A DNA stretch of 64,000 nt, from positions 186,001 through 250,000 of the forward strand of contig JADWQD010000001.1 in the NCBI GenBank assembly GCA_016110215.1, in the 5' to 3' direction. The notes under the pieces are model-generated. The model ran no database searches. It saw only the letters and a program-made list of their open reading frames with translations, and was not told where the DNA came from. Origin of the DNA: Capronia americana (Eukaryota > Ascomycota > Eurotiomycetes > Chaetothyriales > Herpotrichiellaceae). The position numbers and the translations under genes were made by a program. Below are positions 1 through 10,665 of the stretch, in pieces; within the stretch, counting starts at the first letter, position 1, and each line of letters starts with the position of its first letter.

Positions 1-1
1 C

Positions 2-1039
2 TTCGCGCTGTTCAACGCCGAGTGTTTCTGCGGGGACACCGAGGCCGCGATTGTGCATGCCAGAGCGCTCCAGAAGCTAAGTTACGAGGGCAACACGCTC
101 GACACGTCCATGGGACTCAGATTATTGTACATCATCTGCCATACGGCAGGCAAGACTGGGAAACGCACCCTATCATCGGTGAGCGAATGGATCATCCACA
201 CGTTTGAAGTTCTTCTGGGGACGAGACTCCCACCGCACCCTCTTGGACACCGCAGAAAACACGCTCTCCACGCGACTGTCACCCTGGGAGATCTGCACGA
301 CCTCTTCACGCGCTGCTGGTACCTGACGGACGCGATCACCACGCGTAGGCCTCAAGCACGGAATTGCTCGTGCGTCAAACCCGCACCCGCACCCGCACCC
401 GGGGCCGCAGAAAACACGGAAGCGGCATACCTCTACATGTCCGTCTCGAGCCTCATCATCATGACACGCCTCAACAACATGTATCATGATCTCGTCGAAG
501 CGGCCCGCATGCCCGACGCCAGCGCCTGCGAGAGATACACCCAAGCAGCCCTGTGCGCGGCACTCAACTACTTGATGCGCCGCATGTTCGGCGACCTGAC
601 CATCCGCGGCGTCAACATGCGGGACCGCTCCTCCATTCAGATGGCGCAGCTCCAAGCGGCATTCACAAAGGCATACCAATGCAGCAGTCTAAGCGAGAGG
701 AGAGATTTCGCGGCCGCGTTCCTCTGGATTCTTTCCGTCGGGGCGCTCTGCGAACAACACAGGGGAGGAGGAGGCGGTGACATTTTCGCGGCAGTAGACT
801 CGCCTGACGAGGCGTGGTTCAGCACGCTCCTGCTATTTCAAGCCGAGTCGATGGGTGTGGCGGACTGGTCTCAAATACGCATCATCGCGGAGCAGTTCTT
901 CCACGCAAGTATAGTCGAGCCCGACGGCGTTGTCTGGTTCGAGGCTCTTCGCGAAAGGTATACTGGCGCGTCACGCCGGATGAAAACGTCTCTTGCCGAC
1001 CGATTTGCTTGGTTCTTCTCGGTGACCGATACCACGTGA
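2..1039 (+). CDS. Fungal transcription-factor-like protein, C-terminal part (5' end outside window)
   Basis: The frame is open from the left edge to a stop at 1037-1039, so the N-terminus is missing. It begins with FALFNAECFCGDTEAA and HARAL. That resembles the segment found late in fungal proteins made of a short zinc-cluster or disordered N-terminus and a helical C-terminal region. The rest is helix-rich, with no catalytic motif I recognise. No DNA-binding domain is visible in the part present, so a regulatory role is inferred from that resemblance only. A CCCGCA hexanucleotide run at about 380-400 gives a short Pro/Ala-rich stretch. It could equally be an uncharacterised fungal protein. 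Confidence 0.55.
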   Translation, partial: FALFNAECFCGDTEAAIVHARALQKLSYEGNTLDTSMGLRLLYIICHTAGKTGKRTLSSVSEWIIHTFEVLLGTRLPPHPLGHRRKHALHATVTLGDLHDLFTRCWYLTDAITTRRPQARNCSCVKPAPAPAPGAAENTEAAYLYMSVSSLIIMTRLNNMYHDLVEAARMPDASACERYTQAALCAALNYLMRRMFGDLTIRGVNMRDRSSIQMAQLQAAFTKAYQCSSLSERRDFAAAFLWILSVGALCEQHRGGGGGDIFAAVDSPDEAWFSTLLLFQAESMGVADWSQIRIIAEQFFHASIVEPDGVVWFEALRERYTGASRRMKTSLADRFAWFFSVTDTT

Positions 1040-1412
1040 AATTAATTGATTGTCTTGCTTGATACGGATCTGGTCGACAGTTTCACGTTGTCAGAGGCGG
1101 AAAGAACTTTTGTAACAAATTCAGTTCGGACATTGACGCAATGTTCGAATCCTGCGTCTCAACAAAGTCACAGACGAAGAGTGGTATGGAGATTATGGCT
1201 CCAGTGGAGTATGCCGCATACAATTCACAAAGAGCACTGGAAAATGGGCGAGAAGCTGACGACTCGGCACCAAAGGAAATTTCATAGCCTGTCTGATTCA
1301 GGCCCTTATTCCTCCATTGGAGTCTGACAATCATACGAAGAGCATTTACTTCTTGATCATCAGCACCTCATCAGCCCCAACCCTCGTAGTTTTCTCATAG
1401 CCCCGAGTTTGA
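1040..1412. other. Intergenic, convergent
   Basis: This 373-bp gap separates two convergent genes and should hold both 3' ends. I see no gene, repeat or clear polyadenylation motif that stands out. Confidence 0.5.
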
Positions 1413-4400
1413 TCACGAACTGCTTCTATGTGTAAGCCGCGCTTCCAGTGACTCGGGTACTCCAGCGTCAGCATTGTCGTAAAACCCATTGAGTTCACCT
1501 CGTGCCAAGTCTTCAGCAGTCTTTGGTGCCTGTAATTTCCCTGCGGGTCGCTTGCGTTTCCTCAACCCTGCTATTTGTTTGGCTGACAAGACTTTCCGTT
1601 CGCCAACAATCTCCGGTTCTGAGCTCGGGCTCGGGCTCGGGCTCATATTCTCCCGCATCGTGCGTCTTGCATTCTCATGTCCGGTTGTCGCTGGTACTGG
1701 GCCGGCTGAGACATGTGCGGCGAATGACTCTATCCCCGGTAACCAAGCTTTCTCCCCAGAGAGAAGCTCATCTGTTAGTCGACTCGGCGACCTAGACGCG
1801 CGCATCTTTTCTGGGCTCTTTTCCAATTGAGTCACGCGTCTTCGTTTGCGCAAAGGCTGTTCGGCTCTTCCCTCGCGCAAACGCTCGGCCAGCTCAGCCG
1901 GGTTGGAATGTGTACGGTCTTTGGGCGAAGGACGTGTATGGGTGAGTAGGGGAGACGCCCTGGCCCGTGCGGCGGATGTGGAAGGCGAAGTTTGTTTTAG
2001 CTGAGGTTCGCAATCGAGCCTTGACTTTGACGGCCGCTCAGTTCTGACTTTGGATAGCTCGTCATTGAGGATGATATCACGTCCATCGTCGTCATCATAA
2101 TACTCTTGAGAGTCCGGAACTGTATGTATAACATCGGTGGTATCGTTAGCGCCCGCTGGAGGATTTTGCTCCACGGTGGGATCTTCATGAGAGTCGTATT
2201 GCTCGCCTCGGGCACCCATAAGCTCTTCAAACTTCTCTTGCGCCTCTTTGATGTCTTGCTTTGTCGGCTGTCTCCCGTGCACTGGTGGCGGCGAGGGAGA
2301 CGGCGTTCTCTTGTCGATCAAGATGTTTCCTATGATCGGCTCGTCCTGCTTGGTTGATTCCTTTTCCTGCCTCCGGTGCATCTCCAAGATAAGCTCACGC
2401 AGCCTCGATCTCAAATCCTCACTGTGAATTCTTCGTGGCCACTGCTGTTCACTCTCATCGCGTTGCAGTATTCGCCGGACGAAGTTGTAGGGGTCCGCAA
2501 CGAACTGCTCAAGATAGACGCAGACAAAAAGCCCACAATCGCTGAAGTTGCTTTGAGTAGGGATCTCCTTTGCAGTCATACCTCGGAGTTCAGCTGGGTT
2601 GATGTCAAGATTTCGCTTGTCCTTGGCCTCTAATGCCACATAATTTCTGAGATGTGAACATGTGGCTGATCGACTATGGCCAAGTGAGTCCAGCGTGATG
2701 ATAACTGGCTTGTTAACGGGGTATTTCGGAAGTGATCTTCGCGCTGTCCTTCGACGGCCCGGTCCTTTCTTCTTAGCCGCATTTCGACCATCTTTCTCAC
2801 CGTCACTGATAGACAACTCAGCCAACGAATTTTGAGTCAATGCCGTCTGCGCGTCGGCCTCCTCTTCACCCTCGTCTTCGTCTCGTTCATCAGCATGGTC
2901 GACCCCAAGAGTGCTCCCAGGCCATCCACTGTCCCCTTTGTCGCCGAGAAAATAGGGCAGGTTGCATATGATGGCAACATACCAATGAAGATTCTCGTTG
3001 ACGGGAACAACCACAAAGTCTCGACTGAAGAGATTGATGTTCTTCGTCCATCGACTGACAGCCTCATAGTTGAGGGATTTCTTTGCTTTGGGGGCTTTAG
3101 TAAGAGCTTCGTAAAAGTAGGAATTGAAGAAATGCATCCGCTTGTACACTTCCGGGTTGTTTTTCTCCATGTGTGTCTCCAGGTATCGCATGAAGAACAG
3201 AATCAGGTTGTCATTCAGGAACCCGTCGTGGTCGAGTCTGGCCAAGTCGTCGAAGTGAACTATTGCAGCCCTGCGACCGGCATGCGGATAGACAAGATCT
3301 CTACTCCACTGTGGGCCAAGAGCTCTACTTGGGGTCTCGCTTTGCGATCTGCCTTGGCTACGATCCAGTTCGACTTGTGATCGTGTCACCCTCCGAGTTG
3401 AGATGGTTGCATGACTGGTTTCAGGTGATGCGGATTCTTGTGCAGCATGTTGTCTGGCATGTTTCTGAGCCGGGCCTGTGTCTTCAGACACTGCTTTACG
3501 ATCAGCTCCTGATATGATAGTATGCTGTCTCGAGGCAGGTGATGGAGCATCCAGCTTGTCGATGAGACGGGTACGCTTCTCTGCTGGGGTCGGTTGCGCT
3601 GATGGGAAATGCTGCATTGCACCGGGCGGCTTGTCTTCGGCTTGATTAATCTTCATTCGAGCTCTTCCATGGCTGTTACGACGCGTAGCCTTGAACTTGT
3701 CGAGCGCGCATTCCATCCAATCACTGTATCAGGTCAGCAAGATGCGGCACGCTTTGGAGGAGTAACGTACGCATCTTTGCCAGTGGCTCTCACTGCAGGG
3801 ACTGTCTGTTGAAGAAGCGTGATGAAGTCATAGGCTGATTTCTCGGAGTCGAATCTGAGAAACATATACTCTTGCCCTACGGCACTGAACTGCAGCCGAA
3901 CGAGTGCAGAAAAGTTGGCTCCGTAAAAGATTCCCGCTATTTGGCGGATTGCACGAGGACATATGAGAGGCTCATCGGGGAAGATGGGGCTGTCCGTATG
4001 AAGCGATATCTCTTTCGCTGAAGTGTCAATTTCGATAGTGTAAATCGAAGCATCGACGAGGTCATCGTAGAGAAGCTCTCTAAGCTTGAACAAAGTTTTG
4101 GGGCTCGCCGTTTGCTTTTCGCGCGAATTTGATGATTTTGCTGTGGTCGCGCTGGAGTCTCTCCTCGTAATCCAGTCATGTAGGCCGCTTCTCGATCGCT
4201 GTTCATTGGCTTTAGCATTTATTGGCGACGTTCTCCGTTTCGGGCGTGTCTCGCCGCCCTGGATGGCATCAGGACTGTCTGGGGTGGGTTTCTTCCGCCG
4301 ATCCTGCTCTGGGGCATGGCTCCCTTCATGACCAGGACGGAACCTCTGGCCAAGAGACGGTGAGGTACGCTGTCGCGCCGACAGGCTCGGAGCAGCAGGT

Positions 4401-5600
4401 GAGCTCTCCAGCAGTTTATCTTTCTCACCCTTTCTTTCTCGAGCAGCGACTTTAGTGAAATCGCCTTCATCAATGGGTGAAAAGTCCCTATCCCGACGCC
4501 GTATCTGGCTTGTGTGGACGGCATTTCGACTCCTAAGTACTGAGGTTGGTGATTCCTGCAATTCCCGAGAGCTTAGAGTCTGCCGGGCTTGGCCGTTGTG
4601 AACTTGGCTTGAAGGCTTGTAGTTACTGAGCGCGAGTTCATCCTCAGAATCATTGGGTATCTGGGTGTCATCTAGACTGATGGCCGACACGGATGAGTCT
4701 CCGGCTTCTCGAAGGTCATCAGTCTTGCGTTTCTTGTTAGGCGTGATATGGTCATTGGAATGGACCGTAGTTTTGGTGGGCACCGCGCTGGGAGGATTGA
4801 AGGGGACTCGTCGATTGTTGGTCCTTCCTTGAATGTATTCCGATCTTGTGCCTGGCAAAGCACCAAGCCTATCGACTGGTTTGAAGACGGAGTGAGTCTG
4901 CAGGCATGTGAGTGACAAGGTAATAGATGGGGAGAGTGACATACTTTGAAGGGGCCTCTCCTCTTATGCATATTTGTAGCGTCTTCATCAGGGTCCCTCC
5001 TGCTATGAACGTCGTGAGCCAGCTTGTGCCTCTGACACAGTCACAAGACGTACATCAATCCGCCGTCAAGCCTTGGTCCGTTTCTCAAATGGCTTTGTTG
5101 AGTAGGCCCCGTAGGTGCGTCACTTGTCCTGGAACATATTACTCAGCCAGAGATGTCTTTGTCTCTAGGGAACAAGTACGTACTCATGAGGATGGCGTGC
5201 TCCCCGTCCGGTATAGTTTGCTCTTTGTATTCCAGGCTCGGCCTCGTCATCACTTTCAAGCTGCCCAAAATATCACCGTCAGTCCGAGCCACAGCGATCG
5301 CGAGACCCTGCTCACATCAATTTGGACACGGCGTTTCAGGTGTGGTGCCGAGTTGCTGTAACTGCTGAGGAATTTTGGTATTGTCTTCGTGAGATAGGGG
5401 GGAGGGTTCGCGGGCATCTGGGCCCGATCTGAACTTTCTGGGAAGGCATTTGCACGAGGGATAGACACCAAGGGCGCAGCGCTGGGTGCGGCAACGGATT
5501 TGTCTTCTGAGTCGGCTTCTCGTGAATTCGACGCGAGGAAGGATTTGAGGCCGTTTCGCGCGATATTGTTCCGTACTTGGTCATACCAGGGTACACTCAT
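1413..5600 (-). CDS. ulp2: SUMO-specific cysteine protease, Ulp2/SENP6-7 type (C48 family)
   Basis: Ulp-family proteases remove SUMO from proteins; Ulp2 types edit poly-SUMO chains in the nucleus. The 3' exon (3723-1413) carries the complete C48 catalytic set: His in NENLHWYVAI, Asp in ITLDSLGHS, and the oxyanion Gln and Cys in QSNFSDCGLFVC. A basic, disordered C-terminal tail of about 300 residues follows. The preceding exon (roughly 4890-3771) encodes a disordered region and then a PH-like fold of about 100 residues (from LFKLRELLYDDL to FITLLQQTVPA), seen in fungal Ulp2. A 47-bp intron, 3724-3770 (donor GTACGT), joins them in frame. A further intron lies near 4885-4935, with MHKRRGPFK before it. 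The start is the ATG at 5600 (MSVPWYDQVRNNIARNG). The 5290-5040 stretch between exon 1 and exon 2 may contain one or two tiny exons that I could not place. Confidence 0.88.
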
Positions 5601-5948
5601 TTGCTAGATCTGCAAACATTCTTCACAGGTATGCACCGGTGGAGGTGATGTTTGTACTTGAGGTTGACGATGTTAAATGCGGTGTTGGAGGCCGAGAGTG
5701 CAACTTGAATATGTGAAGAGTTTCCCCGCAGCAGCGATGAACGACCTGCTACGTACCTACTCATACGTCGCTAGTGATAAGATTGTTGCAGGACCGTGAA
5801 ATCTTCATGGTACATTTGAATGCCGCTTGCTCAATGAAGCAGATTTGATCAAGATTCCGCTACGGGAAGAATCCTATCCAGGAATCGAATACATGCAAGT
5901 CAATGCTAGTGCTACAGAGGGATTTACACATCCCACCCTCACTGGTCG
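5601..5948. other. Intergenic, promoter of the SUMO protease
   Basis: This 348-bp stretch lies between the start of the Ulp2 gene and the stop of the eIF4E gene. Both are on the minus strand. No other feature was seen. Confidence 0.4.
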
Positions 5949-7080
5949 TTACGTCGCCTTTTCTTTACTCCTCTCTGGGTCCTCACGTAGAGTTGAACGT
6001 CTCTGAACACCGGGGTGACCTGGCGCGCCACTGACCTTCTGTTGTCTGGCCTCGTCTAGAGCTGACCGTTGCGCGATGCTATCGTCATGGCTCTTCCAGA
6101 CAATGTTGGTGTCTTGGGGGAGCGCGAGTACTCGCTTGATAGTCTCTCTGGGGAATGATCAGTCTCGTGGTCGTCTGGCAAATGGGGCAATGGTCTTTCT
6201 GTACCTGATCTTGATATTCCGGCCACCATCGTTCTTGGTCCACACACTCAGAACATCCTCACCACTCCGGACGCTCAGCACCGCGCCACAAACCTCCTCT
6301 CCCGCCTCCATGAACTGGTCCCCAATGATAGCTAGGAGTAAGTCCTCCCAGTAGCGGTCGGCCACGCCCTTTTTGAGCCTCAGGATCCATTTCCCGCCCT
6401 TCTTGTTGGCCTCATCTTCCCATACGGGACGGATGCCGTCCTTGAAGATATGGTAGTCTGAGACAGAAGGTAGCAGAGACGGGCACTTGAGATGAGAATA
6501 TATCGTCCAGAAGCTCTCCACAGAACTGATGGATGCTAACCTCTGTGTAGATTTCTCGTAGTCAGAGAACTTGTTGGCGGGAGGCCTGTAGAAGAGGTTC
6601 CAAGTACTCCGCAGTGGATGTTCTGAGGTAGTCTTGCTTGGTGAGGAAGATTCTTGTGACGGCTCTGCTTCTGACGTCTCTGCTGGTGTGTCTGCATCCT
6701 TCTCTTTTTTCTCGCGCGATGGAAAATCAAAAGCGGATCCTGTCCCTGGGGTCTTGGGGGTCTTCGCCGAGCCGAACGAAGCAAATGCGCCGCTGCCCAG
6801 ACCAAAAGCAGAAGAGGCACCTGCCGAAGGGGATTTCGTCGCTGCCGCGGGAGGAAGAGTGTTGAAAGGGTTCGTCTTGCCGTGAGATGAAGTGTCTCCG
6901 AAGCGTCTGCTAGAGTAGGACCGTGGTGAATCTATCTTGCTGCCATCCTTGCCATCCTGATCTCTCATAGACAGTGACAGTTTGCCAGTGCTTCAGACAC
7001 AGTTAGACTATTCTTGCGGTAAGTACAGGTTATGGCCAAACTCACTTGGAGCGTCTGGTCCACAGATTTGCGTTTTCCAT
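5949..7080 (-). CDS. eIF4E-family cap-binding protein, class II-like (4EHP type)
   Basis: Predicted CDS complement(join(5949..6147,6205..6990,7046..7080)), 339 aa. The two introns (57 and 55 bp) have clean GT-AG ends and preserve the frame. Exon 1 encodes MENANLWTRRSN, and the start is the ATG at 7080. A Ser/Gly/Ala-rich N-terminal extension precedes the cap-binding fold (about residues 135-320). That fold starts at HPLRSTWNLFY and includes GIRPVWEDEANKKGGKW (the human W102 region), RYWEDLLLAIIG and ETIKRVLALP. Aligned by eye to human eIF4E, Trp43 is kept, Trp46 is Phe, and Trp56 is Tyr. Aromatic substitution at Trp56 is a class II (4EHP/nCBP) hallmark. Class II proteins bind cap weakly and often act in selective or repressive translation. 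The fungal role is inferred. Confidence 0.9.
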
Positions 7081-8450
7081 GAGCAGATCAGGGTCGGCAG
7101 CGGGGAATTCGGCAGTGCAATGTCACCTTACCCAGTGTCACTCTGGGTGGCCTCTGGGCACGAGGATCACTGTGAGAGCGGTGACAACGCAATGAGATTG
7201 TGGGATGGAGAGGTGATGGGCGCTGCACCTGTAGCGTCGCGATGAAAGGAAATCTGGCGCAATGAACTGTCTGTCAAGTCGTGAAGTTTACTATTTCTGA
7301 ATATGCAAAGAGTAAACGGGCGTGCGAAACACTTGTGTAAGAGTATAAATCTGTGTCCTTTGGTGAATTTGAGATGCAGTAGCAAGGAGCAGCAAATACC
7401 AACTCACTCTGGTTGGACTTTCGACCTTCACGCATGCGTTGAAACCCGCCAATCGGCGAGTAGCTTGCGCCATTTCCCCAGAGTTGACGCTAACCGTTTC
7501 GGCATTAAGGCGTTCCAGCACAACTTCGTCTGAACTTTTCCTTTGTCGCACTCTTCGCTTCCTTTTCTTTCTCCTCTCAAGACACCTAATTCAAATCAAC
7601 ATCAGCTACGTCCTCGACGCAATGAAGCTGATGCTTTCCGATAACAGTGTCGAGAGTAATTGTCAAAAACAATACCGCATCTTAAAACCATCATCACGAG
7701 GGCCCTTGAGGCTGCCATGATGCGGTGATGACCTGGAATAGCGGACAAATTGAACAGAAGACAGAAGTCAAAGTGTGCGTCAATCTTACATTTTGATTTC
7801 TGTGCTATTGCGAAGGCGCTTGTGAGGAATCAACCAGCTCTGGTAAGCCGAGAAGCTCAGCCGCAAGAGGAATACATTTCTTCCCGATTTGCAGGCGGAG
7901 CGTGCGGTAAATAGGCAAAGTCTGACTCGAGAATCTACTTCATTTTTGTACTTCGTTTCCGTCCTGCTATCTTCCGTGGCTGATGTTCTTGTTTTTCAGA
8001 TGAAGCAATTCCTGTCGTTTGCTCTCAAGCAATGCCTGCTTCGAATCTTTGTAGTCTCACCCCGAACTCGGACCAGAAAACTGGAAAACTCTCACTTGGA
8101 GAGAAATAACGTGTACGTGGCTGTCGCGACCCGCTGTTCGGCGTTCCTCGCCCTCATATGCAACTTCCAGACTGTTGCCTTGTCGTGGTCTTGACTCTGA
8201 ACCTGTACCCTGCGAATTCTTCAAGATGCTGCTTCTTCCGTGCCCTCCGGAATGGTATCTTGCTCGTACAAGGTTCAAGATCCAAGCTCCGGCTTTAGTC
8301 TTGAGCATCTCTTCCTTCTTTTGAAGGCAGTTCTTGGAGATCTTAGAGCACGTACTTCTGTCGCTTCACACTCCCGTCAAAGGGCAGAAGCGGACGCTGG
8401 AAGCGGCTGTTTGCCAGTATGAGCAATTCCTGTCGGTGAATTTGCGGCAA
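7081..8450. other. Long intergenic region
   Basis: These 1370 bp contain only short open frames (up to about 100 codons) with no family resemblance or consistent codon pattern. They should include the eIF4E promoter. A 13-base match (GCAATTCCTGTCG) recurs near 8006 and 8425; its meaning is unknown. Confidence 0.45.
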
Positions 8451-9874
8451 TCAGACTGCGTCAATACTTGCTCGGGAAGTTAGCTGCTCGTTTTGATTGC
8501 CCAGCTTCGAGATTTGCAGGAACGCATCTACACCATAGCCTTCCAGACTGTGCAGCTCCAGCCCGCCTGCCCAGTACTCAGCGTATACTCTGCTCATAGG
8601 CAACCCCATGCCCAGCCTCAGGTTCGGGGCTCGTGTGGCCAGCGTGGTGAGGGACGAATCCCTGACTTTCCCACTGGGCTTGTCGCTTGCAGAGGGCTGA
8701 ACTTCCTGCATAGTGGCTGCAAGTGTAGGTACATCCTTGAAATTTTGCAAGCGTGCGGCACTTCTTGGTCCTTTATTAAAAGACCACAGAAAGGGTGTGA
8801 TATCTCGAGGTATGCCCCCGCCTTGGTCCGAGATTCGGATGACCACGTTCTGCGGTGCCTCGCAGATCAAGACATCGATGGGCGGAGGAGTTTTTCGGGT
8901 ATCTCTATACCGCTCCATGACTGCCTGCACCGAGTTCCGTAAAAGCTCTCCGACCACGTACTCCAGATGGCTCAGCACGTAGGGAAAGGTAGCGCTCGTA
9001 TGGCCTTGAATTCGAATCTCGGGGACTATAGGGTCAGCGGCAGCGGTTGATGTGCAGATTTGTTGAGTGAAATGGCCGACTCGCTCAATAACCTCCTTTG
9101 CATTACACCGGAGAAGAACTTCGCCGACGAACTCGTTCTCAGAACTGGGTTGAGGTACGTGCCATGGTGAATTGAAGGTATCCGTCAGAGCAAGATGTTG
9201 CTCGGCAATAACTCGTCTCGAAATGCGAGCTCGCAGCATGGCCTGAACAAACTGGTCCATGGTATCTGGGGAGACCAAGTCTTGACACTCGAGCACCCCC
9301 ATCACCAAGTTGGGGATGACCGCCAGATGCTCTTTCAAATTGTCACTGATGATTTTGCAGAATTGGTCATTCTCTTCGACAGTCCTGATGACAGGGACCC
9401 GACGGAAACTCTCAAACGACTTGTAATAGAGCTCGTACACGAGGGACAAATGAGGGTTGGTCACCACGACGTAGGGCAAACGCTGCATGTTTCGCAGTCT
9501 ATGCGCAAGCCTGCAACTAGGTGAGCGAAATCCCACTCTTTCCAATGCCAAACACACCTAGTAGGCAATTCCATGCGCACATAGTTGGCGGAGCTCAGCA
9601 AACGACTTTCAGTCAAGGTACGGCCGAAGAAGAACAGCTGGCGGAGGCTGATGGGACGAATGGGACGGTCGACCCAACTGGCGGACACGTTAGTTACATA
9701 GCCGAAACTGCACTGGAGCGCAGACACATACTCGTCCAGGGTAGAGGCTGGCCGCCATGGGGGAGGATGCCTCTCAGCTTGAGAAGACGTCCATCTGCAC
9801 CACTGGGTATTCAGCCCTTGGAGTCTGTCCAAGACAGACGCGCCGCGCCTTGAAAAACAATGGATCCGCTGCAT
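8451..9874 (-). CDS. Mitochondrial pyruvate/branched-chain 2-oxoacid dehydrogenase kinase (PDK/BCKDK family)
   Basis: Predicted CDS complement(join(8451..9510,9558..9874)), 458 aa, with a 47-bp intron. The joined exons read RMELPT-RLAHRLRNMQRLPYVVV, the conserved helix-bundle segment of this family. It is a protein kinase with a GHKL (histidine-kinase-like) ATP fold that phosphorylates and switches off the E1 subunit of pyruvate or branched-chain dehydrogenase. GHKL motifs are visible: the N box ELLRNSVQAV (about residue 294), G1 DQGGGIP (about 336), SFNKGPRS, and G2 GMGLPMSRVYAEYWGG-like (about 407, read here as AEYWAGG). The N-terminus (MQRIHCFSRRGASVLDRL) is basic and lacks acidic residues, as expected of a mitochondrial presequence. 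Fungi carry two or three paralogues, and I cannot say which complex this one controls. Confidence 0.92.
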
Positions 9875-10665
9875 TTCATCACAGACGACAGAGCGGACAA
9901 TTCATAGTTACTGCTGAAGGTCATCTCGCCGCAATTGTCTAAGTCTGCTCATTTGGAGGTGGGGTGGTCGCACAAATGATGTTGAAGCTGCTGTCAGTGA
10001 GCTCCAACAGACAAGTCATGGTGGGCAAACAAGCATTGGCACCCTAAACCAGAACAATGACGACGATGCGGGCAGGATTGGGTCTACTGTAACTAAGGAC
10101 CATCTCTAGCTAGTAACTAAATCGCACAAATGCGGAAACGTAGAGCCTATTGTCTGGTGAGGTTCAGGTGAGGAGCTGCTTACTTGGTGGCCATAATGGG
10201 CCTTGGACATCAACTGAAAGCGGGCGTTTCCTGTTTGTCATTCGTCATTCAAATTCCATGCGGCGGCGACACCTTGACCTCAATTCTGGAAGCCTGCATA
10301 TCCAACGGACTGCCCAGGAATAATCAATTATAGACCTTCAAATCTAGATTCGATCCTCCGTTCGACATAGGTTTCTTTGATAATTTACTTGGAAAACAGT
10401 GGCCCCGTCGAGACTGCTCGTATACCTACAATCTAGATTTGACCCAGGTCTCAAGTCTAAACGCCTCCCTGCTGACGGGTACGCCTGCATTACCTCGACC
10501 TCACATTTCACAAATTCCGGCGCGCGGAAAGCTGAGGAAAGAGCTACGCGGCTCATCCTCGCCTTCCCCTCCGTTCAAGTCTAGTTTGCTTGAGTATGGA
10601 CAACGTATGTTTAACCCGTTGCTCTTCTTCCGGCTCTTTTTGATCTTCCTTACCTATCCGCAATC
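9875..10665. promoter_or_regulatory. Divergent promoter region
   Basis: This 791-bp gap separates the divergently read dehydrogenase kinase and deubiquitinase genes. Two related copies of a CAAATCTAGATT-like sequence, near 10338 and 10432, face each other. No gene was seen. Confidence 0.45.

Noticed and set aside
2832..3380. 182-codon frame antisense to the SUMO protease
   Set aside because: It lies entirely within the catalytic exon, has no family resemblance, and mirrors the codon bias of the real gene.
7889..8194. 101-codon frame in the gap after the eIF4E gene
   Set aside because: No homology that I recognise, hydrophobic-random composition, no support for a start or introns.
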